A stretch of 64,000 nt of DNA, from contig CP181261.1 of NCBI GenBank assembly GCA_047833665.1, positions 2,586,325 to 2,650,324 of the forward strand, read 5' to 3'. Shown here one piece after another: positions 40,204 to 49,485 of the stretch (positions within the stretch are counted from its first letter, which is position 1; each line of letters begins with the position of its first letter). The position numbers were made by a program, and so were the translations under genes. Under the pieces are notes generated by a model. That model made no database searches. It saw only the letters and a program-made list of their open reading frames with translations, and was not told the DNA's origin. The stretch comes from Caproicibacter sp047833665. GTDB taxonomy: Bacteria > Bacillota > Clostridia > Oscillospirales > Acutalibacteraceae.

Positions 40204-42267
40204 CTACTCTTCGTTTCGATAGGGAGACAAATCATACAGCACCTGAGCTGTATTTTGTGCGCTATTTTTGTCCGAAAAACTCCACAAAGACGGATTTACA
40301 ACTATTCCGTGTTCTTTGACCCATGCTGCCACTTCATCTGTGGAATTTCCGCTGTCAAGCACGTAATACTTCAATTGGCCATCTTTTACCATTTGTTCTA
40401 GCTTTTCCACGGTCAGCGTTTGCATATTTCCGCTGTAGCCCCCAACAGCCATGACCGGCTTCCCTGTTGCCAATATAATCGGTTCCGCTTCTTTCGAGTT
40501 CTGAACAGCAACCAAAAATTTTTCGCCTGTATTGCTTTCTTCTAAAAATCGAATAAAATCTGCATTTGAAGTAAAACCGCTGCTATTTCTGCTGTTGCCA
40601 TCATTTTTAGAATTTTTTGCACCAGCCCCAATTCTAGTGCTCTGCTGCCTTTGATTTCCGTCCGTACGGTCAGCTATGGATGTTTCCTCTGCCGTCGGTC
40701 CGGCCAACGGAACAGATGAATGAAAATTTTGGTCAAACACCGTATATCCCGTCCATACGGCAGGAGCAATCAACAAGCCTGCAAGTCCAATTGCAGTGCA
40801 AATGCGCGCGGATTTGCCGGAGAGGTTTTTATGCCGTATCCGGGAGAACATCAGAATCGCTGCGGGTATTCCTGAAGCCAAACAAATAAGAGGAATTAAA
40901 ATTTCAGAATAGCCATGATAGGCTTGAAGCATTGCCGCCTGAACAGACGCTGTCACTACAATAGCCGTCGGAAGCAGGTAAGCAGAAAATCCTTCCCTGT
41001 GGTATAGTTTCCAAAGTTCCGCAGCGCCGATGCCTACCAACGCAGCAAGGTAAGGGGCCATAACCGAAATATAATATGGATGGAAAAACCGTGATACGCT
41101 GAAATAGCCATACATGGTTATAACGGAACCGCCCCACAGCAGGATTGCACTCAGCAGTTTTCTGCGCTGCTCGGCTTCGTTTTTTCTCATTGAAATCAAC
41201 ATTGCCAAAATCGAGAAAAAACCAAATGGAAGCAGCCAGCTGTTCTGTCCTCCAATTTCCGTATTAAACATGCGAAAAATCCCTGCGTCACCGTTAGAAA
41301 TTCCTCCGCCGGTTGGTTTCCCCGAAAAGGCAATAGCTCTATTTGCATTTTCGGCATTGCCACGATTCTGCCCATCCATGTGAAAATCCGGGCTTTGGAA
41401 TTTATTGGTATCGGCGCTGTCTGCTTTCTCATTTAGATGGTTCTCTCCTGCCGCGCTCGTACTGTTTCGACTTCGGGAAGGTCCTATAATGCGCTGAATT
41501 CCGTTATATTCAAATGCAAGTTCCAATTCGGAGTTGGTTGTGCTATTGTCCACATAGGGCCGCTCGTCCGCCGGAGTCATATCTACAATCACTGACCAAG
41601 ACAACGAAACCACCAAAAGGACAAGTGTTGCCACCGCAAGCTGCCAAATTCGTGTTCTCCACCTGAGATTTGTGGCAAAAAAATAAGCCGCATAAAGCGC
41701 CGGCAGTATCAAAAACGCCTCCAAGGTTTTGGCATTATAGGCAATTCCAAGAAGAATCATGGACAAAATCAGATACCGCAGCTGTCCGCGGTCGCAGGCT
41801 GCCAGCATAGCCCATGCAGACAAAGTCATGAAAAAAATTAAAATAGAATCGGTATTGTTTGTTTTGCTGATAGCAATAAAAATCGGGGACAAAGAAAGCA
41901 CCAAGGCGGCAATCAGACCGGCAGCTGCGCCAAAACGAACCCGAACGGCACGATGAACAATTGCCACCGTAGCCACTGCGGCAAGGCACTGCGGCAAAAT
42001 AATGCTCCAGCCATAAAAACCAAACATCTTCGCAAAGGCCGTCTGAATCCAAAGCGAAACGGGCGGCTTATCCACTGTAATCCATCCGCCCGGATCCAGC
42101 GAAGCAAAAAAGAAATTCTTCCAACTGGTCAGCATGCTCTTTACACTTGCTGCATAAAAAGCATTGCTGTACCCAAAATTCCAAATATTATAAATGGATA
42201 AAAAAGCCGTCAAAAGCAAAATCAGCACAAATACCGCTGTTTCACAGTTTTTTCGTTTGGTGTTCAT
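40204..42267 (-). CDS. ArnT/PMT-like (GT39/GT83) membrane glycosyltransferase
   Basis: About 687 residues from the ATG at 42267, after AAAGGTG. About 12 membrane helices with the family hallmarks YAASVKSMLTSWKNFFFASL and GWITVDKPPVSLWIQ (acidic and DKPP motifs in the first loop). A polar, repeat-free outside loop (about 265-330) and a C-terminal soluble domain (GYSGNMQTLTVEKLEQMV) resemble B. subtilis YkcB-type proteins. It transfers a sugar from a polyprenyl-phosphate carrier to a cell-surface acceptor; the acceptor is unknown. Confidence 0.9.
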   Translation of the reverse strand: MNTKRKNCETAVFVLILLLTAFLSIYNIWNFGYSNAFYAASVKSMLTSWKNFFFASLDPGGWITVDKPPVSLWIQTAFAKMFGFYGWSIILPQCLAAVATVAIVHRAVRVRFGAAAGLIAALVLSLSPIFIAISKTNNTDSILIFFMTLSAWAMLAACDRGQLRYLILSMILLGIAYNAKTLEAFLILPALYAAYFFATNLRWRTRIWQLAVATLVLLVVSLSWSVIVDMTPADERPYVDNSTTNSELELAFEYNGIQRIIGPSRSRNSTSAAGENHLNEKADSADTNKFQSPDFHMDGQNRGNAENANRAIAFSGKPTGGGISNGDAGIFRMFNTEIGGQNSWLLPFGFFSILAMLISMRKNEAEQRRKLLSAILLWGGSVITMYGYFSVSRFFHPYYISVMAPYLAALVGIGAAELWKLYHREGFSAYLLPTAIVVTASVQAAMLQAYHGYSEILIPLICLASGIPAAILMFSRIRHKNLSGKSARICTAIGLAGLLIAPAVWTGYTVFDQNFHSSVPLAGPTAEETSIADRTDGNQRQQSTRIGAGAKNSKNDGNSRNSSGFTSNADFIRFLEESNTGEKFLVAVQNSKEAEPIILATGKPVMAVGGYSGNMQTLTVEKLEQMVKDGQLKYYVLDSGNSTDEVAAWVKEHGIVVNPSLWSFSDKNSAQNTAQVLYDLSPYRNEE

Positions 42268-42432
42268 AGTCCTGCACCTTTCTAATGTACTATCGGTTGT
42301 GGAAGGCTGCCCTACGATATTCATAGGGTGTCTTTTATTTGTGACAGAAAAATGAAAGGTGCATGAAGATCTGATGAAAATATTCGGCAGACACCTGCCA
42401 AAGTTGGCTGTTCACACAGGTCTTTCGATAAA

Positions 42433-42472
42433 ACGGCCGTTTTGCCACTACTCCTCAGCTGGCAAAACGGCC
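42433..42472 (-). terminator. Terminator after the NRAMP-like gene
   Basis: GGCCGTTTTGCCA pairs with TGGCAAAACGGCC; TTTTATCG follows on the minus strand. Confidence 0.88.
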
Positions 42473-42497
42473 TTGATTTAGTGTAAAGTTTCACAAA

Positions 42498-43730
42498 CTA
42501 AAATAGTGCAGAAAGAGCTTGGAAAAAGTTTGTAAGATTGCGAATGCAAATTAACAGTGTCACCGCTATGACGACAGAGCCCAATAGGTTTTGCACAGCG
42601 CCGTTTTTATAGCGTCCAAGACTCCGGTCATTCATGCAATACATTAAAAACAGTGCAATTATGGGTAAGATAATTGCATTTGCCGCCTGTGCAAGCAAGA
42701 TAATCTCGGTAGGGCTGGATTTTCCCAATGCAGAAAAAATAGTTCCAATGGCAAGCACAACGGCCCACAGGCCTTTGAACTTTAGGTCTTTCATGTCTTT
42801 GCCTAAACCCAAAACACCGGAAGTGGCAAATGCGGCTGCCAGCGGCGCAGTGATGGAGGAAGTAAAACCGGAGGCAAAGAGTCCGATCCCTAGAAAGATT
42901 CCAGACCATCGCCCAAGAATTGGGTTAAAAGCTTTTGCCATGTCCGCACCATTCGTTACTTGATTGCCGGTTCCATACAAATTAGCCGCTGCAGCAATGA
43001 CAATCGCCATGGAGATGAGTCCTCCGAGCCCAATGGATAAAATGGTATCAATTCGCGCGTTTTTTAAATCCTCAACATTTTTCCACCGCTCAGAAGCAGA
43101 GGAGGCATGAAGAAAAAGGTTATACGGCACCACAGTCGTACCAATTAGGCCAATGACAGTCATCCATCCGGTTTTGCCTGAACTTGGCACAAACAGGCCT
43201 TTTAGGACTGCTCCCCAATCCGGTGATGAGGCCGCCGCCGTAACGATGAATACAAAGCTCATGATTAAAACAAGAACGATTAATGCCTTCTCCACATAGT
43301 AGTAGCTGCCGGTCCAAAGCAGCAGAAAAGCCAGTGCTGCTAAAATCGAAGCCCAAGTAGTAACGGGAACGGAAGGTTCAACCGTATTAATCCCCAACGC
43401 GCCACCGACCAGATTACCGGTTTCATAAGCGATATTTCCGACAAAAACAGCAAGTATCACAATGGCAATCGTAATGCTTTTTAAAACCGGTGATGATACC
43501 TTTTCGCGAATATTTTCACCTAATCCCTTTTGCGTGATGATGCCAAGCCTAGCAGACATCTCCTGAAGAATGACGGTTGCCACGGTGGAAAACAGCAGCG
43601 CCCAAAGCAGAGTGTAACCGTATCCGGTACCCGCCTTCATGCAAGTGGTAACCGTACCGGGTCCGATAAACGCTGCCGCTACCAGCGCCCCCGGACCGAT
43701 ATTTCTAATTCGATGTTTGATTTTTTCCAT
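42498..43730 (-). CDS. NRAMP-superfamily transporter with non-canonical metal site
   Basis: 410 residues, about 11 helices. The overall pattern is NRAMP (LQEMSARLGIITQKGLGENI after TM2, GLIGTTVVPYNLFLHASSAS in TM6). The two metal-binding motifs differ from MntH/DMT1: TM1 has GPGT (residues 23-26) where DPGN is usual, and TM6 has VPYN (201-204) where MPHN is usual. Loss of the TM1 Asp and TM6 Met/His makes ordinary Mn2+/Fe2+ transport doubtful; NRAMP-related Mg2+ carriers and other clades differ at these positions. Its leader is predicted to be structured. Substrate unassigned. Confidence 0.88.
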   Translation of the reverse strand: MEKIKHRIRNIGPGALVAAAFIGPGTVTTCMKAGTGYGYTLLWALLFSTVATVILQEMSARLGIITQKGLGENIREKVSSPVLKSITIAIVILAVFVGNIAYETGNLVGGALGINTVEPSVPVTTWASILAALAFLLLWTGSYYYVEKALIVLVLIMSFVFIVTAAASSPDWGAVLKGLFVPSSGKTGWMTVIGLIGTTVVPYNLFLHASSASERWKNVEDLKNARIDTILSIGLGGLISMAIVIAAAANLYGTGNQVTNGADMAKAFNPILGRWSGIFLGIGLFASGFTSSITAPLAAAFATSGVLGLGKDMKDLKFKGLWAVVLAIGTIFSALGKSSPTEIILLAQAANAIILPIIALFLMYCMNDRSLGRYKNGAVQNLLGSVVIAVTLLICIRNLTNFFQALSALF

Positions 43731-43739
43731 TAAGCCTTT

Positions 43740-43894
43740 CCTCCCTATTTAGACATAATAACCCGCTCAAAACTTACATTTCCTCTCTCTGACAACGGAA
43801 ATATCGCAATCACAGTTTTTGCCGTTAATATCAGCAAAAGCAAAGGCGCGTATCCCCCCCTTTTCGGAGAGATACATGCCTTTGCATTATAACA
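43740..43894 (-). promoter_or_regulatory. Promoter and structured leader of the NRAMP-like gene
   Basis: An extended -10 TGTTATAAT (43894-43886) lacks a clear -35. The leader starts with a long hairpin: GCAAAGGC pairs with GCCTTTGC at 43840-43885, with inner GTATC/GATAC and CTCC/GGGG. A second nested element follows (AACGGCAA ... TTGC ... CCGTT, 43790-43833). The leader is about 150 nt. It does not match the M-box, the yybP-ykoY Mn2+ or the NiCo riboswitch consensus as I know them. Confidence 0.45.
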
Positions 43895-43929
43895 GAAACA
43901 AATGAAATTGAAAATACGATTAATATAAC

Positions 43930-46023
43930 TTACACAACACTAAACAGCAGTTCACCGTAAGTTGGATAGGGCAAATATTCCGAACCGATGAGCGGCTCTA
44001 ATTGATCTGCAACAGCGCGCGCCTCGGACATTTTCGCAAAAACGGTATCGCGGTAATACCTTGCCTGTTCCAGAGCATCTTTAAATTCTTGATCCGTATT
44101 GACAGCAACGTCAAGACTTTCACACTTTTGATACAATTCATCAGTTAAAGCAGAAATCTTCTTGAGGAGAGATTCTTCGTAACCGCAGCTTAGGTCGGGG
44201 GAAAGCTTCTTTTTGTTGACTGCGGTTTCGCTTAGATCCTTCATATAGGAAGCGGCCGCCGGCAGAAGATCCTTGCGAAGCATATCGACCATGGCAAGCG
44301 CTTCAATGGCAACCTGCTTGTAATAGTTTTCCAACTGAATCTCATAACGGGAATAAACTTCTGTTTTGGTGAGAACACCGTGTTTTTCAAACAGAGCAAT
44401 GTTTTCCGGTTTGATATAATACGGCAGAGCATCCACGGTGGAGCGCAAGTTCAGCAAACCGCGTTTTTCAGCTTCTTCCACCCATTCCGGCGCATAGTTG
44501 TTGCCGTTGAAAATTATTCTCTTATGTTTCTTAATGGTTTCCTGAATCAGCGTATTCAGCGTTTCTTTAAAGTTATCTGCTTTTTCCAGTTTATCCGCGA
44601 ATTCACACAGAGCATCCGCAATAATGGTATTCAAAATCATATTGGGGCATGCAATGGAATCAGAAGAACCAACCATCCGGAATTCAAATTTGTTGCCGGT
44701 GAAAGCAAACGGAGAAGTCCGGTTGCGATCCGTGGTATCTTTCGGGATTTTCGGCAAAACGTCAGTGCCAATTTCCATAAAGACGCGATCCTTTTTCCCG
44801 CAGGACTTGCCATTTTCAATCGCATCAAGAATCTCTGCCAAGTCCTCTCCAACAAACATGGAAACGATTGCCGGCGGTGCTTCGTTTGCACCCAAACGAT
44901 GGTCATTTCCAGCGCTGGCAACGGAGATTCTAAGAAGATCTTGGTGCTCGTCGACCGCCTTAATAATTGCGGCTAGGAACAATAAGAATTGTGCATTCTG
45001 ATTCGGAGAATCGCCTGGCTCCAAAAGATTTTCGCCCTTATCAGTAGACATGCTCCAGTTATTGTGCTTGCCGTTTCCGTTAATTCCCGCAAAAGGTTTT
45101 TCATGCAGCAGACAAGTCAGCCCGTGCCGCACAGCCACCTTTTTCATGATTTCCATGACTAATTGGTTATGGTCAGTTGCAATATTGCTGGAAGTGAAAA
45201 TCGGCGCCAATTCATGCTGGGAAGGTGCAACCTCATTATGTTCTGTCTTAGCAAAAATGCCAAGCTTCCACAGTTCCTGGTTCAGGTCCTTCATATAGGC
45301 CGCTACGCGCGGTTTGATTGCACCAAAATAATGGTCGTTAAGTTCCTGTCCTTTTGGAGGCTTTGCTCCGAAAAGGGTACGGCCGGTATACACCAAATCT
45401 TTTCTTTTTTCGTAAAGTTCTTTGTCCACAAGAAAGTATTCCTGCTCCGGACCTACTGTGGTGGTTACTCTCTCCACTTCTGTGTTTCCGAACAACCGCA
45501 GAACACGCAGTGCCTGCTTATTGATGGCGTCCATGGAACGCAGCAGCGGGGTCTTTTTATCCAGAGCTTCCCCGCCATAAGAATAAAAAGCGGTGGGAAT
45601 GCACAAGGTATTTTCTTTTACAAAAGCATCACTTGTGGGATCCCATGCAGTGTATCCTCTAGCCTCAAAGGTAGCTCTCAGTCCGCCGGACGGAAAACTG
45701 GAAGCGTCCGGTTCTCCCTTGATGAGCTCTTTACCGGAAAATTCCATAATCGCTTTTTCTCCGTCCGTAGGAGAGATGAAGCTGTCGTGCTTTTCCGCCG
45801 TAACGCCGGTCATTGGCTGGAACCAGTGCGTAAAATGGGTCGCTCCCTTTTCCAAAGCCCATTCCTTCATAGCATTTGCCACAATATCCGCCACTTTGGA
45901 ATCTAAAGGTTTTCCTTTTTCCCTTGTTTCTTTTAGGGCCTTGTATGCCGACTTGGGAAGCCTAGCCTTCATAACGGAATCATTAAACACCATGCAACCG
46001 AACAATTCCGGAATATTGCTCAT
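43930..46023 (-). CDS. glnN: Glutamine synthetase type III
   Basis: 697 residues, the typical GSIII size. Visible: WALEKGATHFTHWFQPMTGV, the KHDSF segment, PSGGLRATFEARGYTAWDPT, VGPEQEYFLVDK, EVAPSQHELAPIF, HEKPFAGINGNGKHNNWSMS, ASAGNDHRLGANEAPPAI and RNRTSPFAFTGNKFEFRMVG. It forms a large dodecamer in other bacteria and is usually a second, nitrogen-starvation glutamine synthetase. The leader carries a strong terminator overlapped by an alternative hairpin (46051-46113). Confidence 0.96.
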   Translation of the reverse strand: MSNIPELFGCMVFNDSVMKARLPKSAYKALKETREKGKPLDSKVADIVANAMKEWALEKGATHFTHWFQPMTGVTAEKHDSFISPTDGEKAIMEFSGKELIKGEPDASSFPSGGLRATFEARGYTAWDPTSDAFVKENTLCIPTAFYSYGGEALDKKTPLLRSMDAINKQALRVLRLFGNTEVERVTTTVGPEQEYFLVDKELYEKRKDLVYTGRTLFGAKPPKGQELNDHYFGAIKPRVAAYMKDLNQELWKLGIFAKTEHNEVAPSQHELAPIFTSSNIATDHNQLVMEIMKKVAVRHGLTCLLHEKPFAGINGNGKHNNWSMSTDKGENLLEPGDSPNQNAQFLLFLAAIIKAVDEHQDLLRISVASAGNDHRLGANEAPPAIVSMFVGEDLAEILDAIENGKSCGKKDRVFMEIGTDVLPKIPKDTTDRNRTSPFAFTGNKFEFRMVGSSDSIACPNMILNTIIADALCEFADKLEKADNFKETLNTLIQETIKKHKRIIFNGNNYAPEWVEEAEKRGLLNLRSTVDALPYYIKPENIALFEKHGVLTKTEVYSRYEIQLENYYKQVAIEALAMVDMLRKDLLPAAASYMKDLSETAVNKKKLSPDLSCGYEESLLKKISALTDELYQKCESLDVAVNTDQEFKDALEQARYYRDTVFAKMSEARAVADQLEPLIGSEYLPYPTYGELLFSVV

Positions 46024-46050
46024 CTGAAATCCACTCCCTATTTAAATTGC

Positions 46051-46113
46051 GTTAAAAGAAAAAAGATGCTGCTGGGATCTAGGTCATTAAACCCCAACAA
46101 CATCTTTGTTGTT
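46051..46113 (-). promoter_or_regulatory. glnN leader attenuator with competing AxxG hexaloop hairpin
   Basis: The terminator arms AAAGATGTTGTTGGG (46107-46093) and CCCAGCAGCATCTTT (46076-46062) form 15 pairs including two G-U, followed by TTTCTTTT. Alternatively AACAAC-AAAGAT-GTTGTT (46113-46096) forms a 6-bp hairpin with a loop having A1 and G4; it uses the 5' arm of the terminator. The alternative hairpin starts about 3 nt after the predicted transcription start. Confidence 0.65.
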
Positions 46114-46122
46114 ATGTATATC

Positions 46123-46151
46123 ATTATATGCTCTTCAACACAAAAAGTCAA
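46123..46151 (-). promoter_or_regulatory. Promoter of glnN
   Basis: TTGACT (46146-46151) and TATAAT (46123-46128), 17-bp spacer. Confidence 0.8.
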
Positions 46152-46270
46152 TAATGAATTGTTTAAAGTTGCAAAAATTAAAAGAAATAAGTCTGAGCAG
46201 GGGTTTTCCCCGCTTTCTATGAATTTTTAGTTTACAAATCTTGCATTTTAGCCAAAGCTGGAAAAATATA

Positions 46271-46299
46271 TTGACTTTATCTGATAAGCAATATATCAT
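46271..46299 (+). promoter_or_regulatory. Promoter of the gltS operon
   Basis: TTGACT (46271-46276) and TATCAT (46294-46299), 17-bp spacer. The 135-nt leader has no clear terminator. The 417-base gap 46024-46440 holds this and the divergent glnN control region, no gene. Confidence 0.7.
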
Positions 46300-46440
46300 G
46301 AAAAAACGTACAAAAAAAAGTATTTTTGAAATTTAGCTAAGATTATTAACAAAACCTTCCGTTTTGGATGTTTATTGAAACTACGCAAACATTTCTGAAA
46401 CACAAGCGATTTCTTTTCTTGCAGGGAGGCTTAATAAAAA

Positions 46441-47535
46441 ATGCAAAAAGAAGGAGAAATCAGAATCCCATCTGGGTGCGCTATCACAGGTGTGATTTCA
46501 AAAAGCGGAGAACGGTTCAGCGGAGAAACCGCAATTCGTTCCATTGAACCGATGCACGACCGCTCAAATGGTCTCGGCGGCGGATTCGCTGCATACGGGA
46601 TTTATCCGCAGAACCGCGACCTTTATACATTCCATGTCTTTTATGACAGTGTTCGCGCAAAAGAAGAATGTGAGTCCATCTTACAGTCGAGTTTTGACGT
46701 ATCAATCGCAGAAAAGATACCAACACGGAAAATGCCTCAGATTACGGACGAACCGGCTATCTGGCGCTATTTTGGCCTTCCGTATGAAAAACTTTTGCAG
46801 AGCACCGGTCTGGACGAGCGAGAATTTGTAGCCCGCTTCGTCATGAAAATCAATACGCAGATTCGCGGGGCTTATGTGTTCAGCAGCGGAAAAAACATGG
46901 GTGTATTCAAAGCCGTGGGATTTCCTGAGGATGTAGGCCGGTATTACCGGCTGGAGGAATACGAGGGATACTGCTGGACGGCGCATGGACGCTACCCCAC
47001 AAATACACCTGGATGGTGGGGCGGCGCGCATCCGTTCAATCTGTTGGACTACTCGGTCGTACATAACGGAGAAATTTCCTCCTATGATGCAAACCGCAGA
47101 TTTATTGAAATGTTTGGTTACAACTGCACATTGCTGACCGATACGGAAGTAATCACCTACATCATAGATTACCTAAACCGCAGACAGGGTATGAGCCTTG
47201 AGGAAACTGCCGACGTCATCGCCGCGCCGTTCTGGAGTGAGATTGACGCAATGGATGAAGCAGACCGCAAAAAATTTACATATTTGAGAAATGTGTATTC
47301 CAGCATGCTGGTCACAGGGCCGTTTTCCATTTTGCTCGGGTTCACCGGCGGCATGATGGCTCTAAATGACCGGCTGAAGCTGCGCAGTATGGTAGTCGGC
47401 GAAAAAGGTGACCGCGTGTACGTTGCAAGCGAAGAATGTGCAATTCGCACAGTGGAGCCGGAACTGGACCGGCTGTGGTCTCCGCGCGGCGGAGAGCCTG
47501 TTATCATCAGAGTCAATCAGGGGGTGCAGGTATAA
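46441..47535 (+). CDS. Glutamate synthase glutamine amidotransferase subunit (archaeal-type split, domain 1)
   Basis: 364 residues, class II glutamine amidotransferase. The catalytic Cys is internal (IPSGCAITGVISKSG), so a short propeptide of 12 residues must be removed to expose it. Further motifs: GFAAYGIYPQNRDLYTFHVF, HGRYPTNTPGWWGGAHPFNL, VVHNGEISSYDANRRFIEMF, LLTDTEVITYI. It supplies ammonia from glutamine to the FMN domain encoded next. First gene of a five-gene operon; the stop and the next ATG are adjacent. Confidence 0.92.
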   Translation: MQKEGEIRIPSGCAITGVISKSGERFSGETAIRSIEPMHDRSNGLGGGFAAYGIYPQNRDLYTFHVFYDSVRAKEECESILQSSFDVSIAEKIPTRKMPQITDEPAIWRYFGLPYEKLLQSTGLDEREFVARFVMKINTQIRGAYVFSSGKNMGVFKAVGFPEDVGRYYRLEEYEGYCWTAHGRYPTNTPGWWGGAHPFNLLDYSVVHNGEISSYDANRRFIEMFGYNCTLLTDTEVITYIIDYLNRRQGMSLEETADVIAAPFWSEIDAMDEADRKKFTYLRNVYSSMLVTGPFSILLGFTGGMMALNDRLKLRSMVVGEKGDRVYVASEECAIRTVEPELDRLWSPRGGEPVIIRVNQGVQV

Positions 47536-49044
47536 ATGCCAATTAATTACAATGTTCCGGAATATGATGTACTCCGCGATCCGCAGCGCTGCATCGCTTG
47601 CCGCGTATGCGAGCGCCAGTGCGCAAACGAAGTCCACTCTTTTGACCCGGATTCCGGCACAATGAAAAGCGATGAAAGCAAATGCGTCAACTGCCACCGC
47701 TGTGTTACACTGTGTCCAACACATGCGCTGAAAATTGTGAAAAATCCGGACACGTTTCGCTTAAATGCTTACTGGGGGCAAAATGATATTAGTGAAATTT
47801 ACAAGCAGGCGGACACCGGCGGCATACTGCTTTCTTCCATGGGGAATCCCAGACCATATCCAATCTACTGGGATAAAATGCTTATCAATGCCTCACAGGT
47901 GACAAATCCGTCCATTGATCCGCTTCGCGAGCCAATGGAAACCCGTACTTTCCTCGGCAAAAAGCCGGAACGCGTTGAGCGCAATCCGGACGGCAGCATC
48001 AAAACAGACAGCTTGCCTCCCCAACTGGAATTGGAAGTGCCGATTCTGTTTTCCGCAATGAGCTACGGTTCCATCAGCTACAACGCACATCTAAGCCTTG
48101 CAAGAGCCGCAACGGAACTTGGAACCTACTACAACACCGGCGAAGGCGGACTGCATGAAGATTTTTATCAATACGGTCCGCATACCATTGTGCAGGTCGC
48201 ATCCGGACGGTTTGGTGTGCATCACGATTACCTGGAAGCCGGCGCGGCAATTGAAATCAAAATTGGTCAGGGTGCAAAGCCCGGCATAGGCGGCCATCTG
48301 ACCGGTGCAAAAATCACAGACGCGGTATCCCGCACCCGCATGATTCCAAAGGGTACGGACGCCATATCTCCCGCACCGCACCACGATATTTATTCAATAG
48401 AAGATTTGCGTCAGCTGGTTTATTCCCTCAAGGAAGCCACACAATACAAAAAGCCGGTAATTGTAAAAATTGCGGCGGTGCACAATGTGGCGGCCATAGC
48501 GAGCGGTATTGCACGCAGCGGTGCGGATATCATCGCAATCGACGGATTCCGCGGCGGTACCGGCGCCGCCCCGACCCGCATCCGCGACAATGTTGGCATC
48601 CCGATTGAGCTTGCGCTTGCGGCGGTGGATGAACGCCTGCGTCAGGAGCAAATCCGCAATAACGTATCGCTGATTATTGCCGGCGGTATTCGAAACTCGG
48701 CCGACGTTGTAAAGGCCATTGCGCTTGGTGCGGATGCAGTCTATATTGCTACCCCGGCACTGCTGGCGCTCGGCTGTCATCTTTGCCGTACATGCCAGAC
48801 GGGCAAATGCAACTGGGGTATTGCAACACAGCGCCCGGATTTAGTCAAACGCCTTAATCCGGATATCGGGTACAAACGGCTTGTAAACCTCATTTCCGCT
48901 TGGCAGCACGAAATCAAAGAAATGATGGGCGGCATGGGCATTAACTCGATTGAGGCTCTGCGCGGAAACCGCCTGATGCTGCGCGGCGTAGGACTGAACG
49001 AAAAAGAGCTTGAAATCCTTGGAATAAAGCATGCGGGGGAATAA
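47536..49044 (+). CDS. gltB: Glutamate synthase FMN-binding catalytic subunit with N-terminal ferredoxin domain
   Basis: 502 residues. The N-terminal ferredoxin region has CIACRVCERQCANEV and CVNCHRCVTLCPTHAL. The glutamate synthase core follows: SAMSYGSISYNAHLSLARAA, GEGGLHEDFYQYGP, KIGQGAKPGIGGHL, ISPAPHHDIYSIEDL, GGTGAAPTRIRDNVGIPIEL, GADAVYIATPALLALGCHLC and RTCQTGKCNWGIATQRPDL, whose Cys residues can hold the 3Fe-4S cluster. It reductively transfers ammonia to 2-oxoglutarate. Confidence 0.95.
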   Translation: MPINYNVPEYDVLRDPQRCIACRVCERQCANEVHSFDPDSGTMKSDESKCVNCHRCVTLCPTHALKIVKNPDTFRLNAYWGQNDISEIYKQADTGGILLSSMGNPRPYPIYWDKMLINASQVTNPSIDPLREPMETRTFLGKKPERVERNPDGSIKTDSLPPQLELEVPILFSAMSYGSISYNAHLSLARAATELGTYYNTGEGGLHEDFYQYGPHTIVQVASGRFGVHHDYLEAGAAIEIKIGQGAKPGIGGHLTGAKITDAVSRTRMIPKGTDAISPAPHHDIYSIEDLRQLVYSLKEATQYKKPVIVKIAAVHNVAAIASGIARSGADIIAIDGFRGGTGAAPTRIRDNVGIPIELALAAVDERLRQEQIRNNVSLIIAGGIRNSADVVKAIALGADAVYIATPALLALGCHLCRTCQTGKCNWGIATQRPDLVKRLNPDIGYKRLVNLISAWQHEIKEMMGGMGINSIEALRGNRLMLRGVGLNEKELEILGIKHAGE

Positions 49045-49047
49045 GCG

Positions 49048-49479
49048 ATGAAACGGGTTTATGTAAATGAAGAATGGTGTTTGGGGTGCCATTTGTGCGA
49101 ATACAACTGTGCATTTGCAGCCACTGGGGAAACCGATATGGCAAAGGCGCTCAAAGGGGTAAAAATCCACCCGAAAATTCAGGTTGAAGGCGACAATAAA
49201 ATCAGCTTTGCTGTCTCGTGCCGTCACTGTGACGATCCGATTTGCATGAAAAGCTGCATTGCCGGGGCCATATCAAAAACAAACGGCGTGGTTCATGTGG
49301 ATAAAGAAAAATGTGTGGGATGCTATACCTGCGTCCTCGTCTGTCCCTATGGTGCTGTAATGCCCTCTCCGGATGGCCATGCCATTCAAAAGTGTGAACT
49401 TTGCACTGACAACGCATGCGGTGAGCCTGCCTGTGTGAAAGGCTGTCCGAACAACGCCATTGTGTTTGAAGAGAGGTGA
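49048..49479 (+). CDS. 4Fe-4S ferredoxin-type electron-transfer protein
   Basis: 143 residues with four cysteine groups: CLGCHLCEYNCAF, CRHCDDPICMKSCIAGAI, CVGCYTCVLVCPYGAV and CELCTDNACGEPACVKGCP, enough for four [4Fe-4S] clusters (HycB/DmsB-like). The ATG lies 3 nt after the gltB stop. It probably passes electrons between the oxidoreductase encoded next and the glutamate synthase subunit. Confidence 0.92.
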   Translation: MKRVYVNEEWCLGCHLCEYNCAFAATGETDMAKALKGVKIHPKIQVEGDNKISFAVSCRHCDDPICMKSCIAGAISKTNGVVHVDKEKCVGCYTCVLVCPYGAVMPSPDGHAIQKCELCTDNACGEPACVKGCPNNAIVFEER

Positions 49480-49485
49480 ACTGAT

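Noticed and set aside
46300..46440. Attenuator in the gltS operon leader like those of glnA and glnN
   Set aside because: No terminator hairpin with a T-run could be found in this leader.
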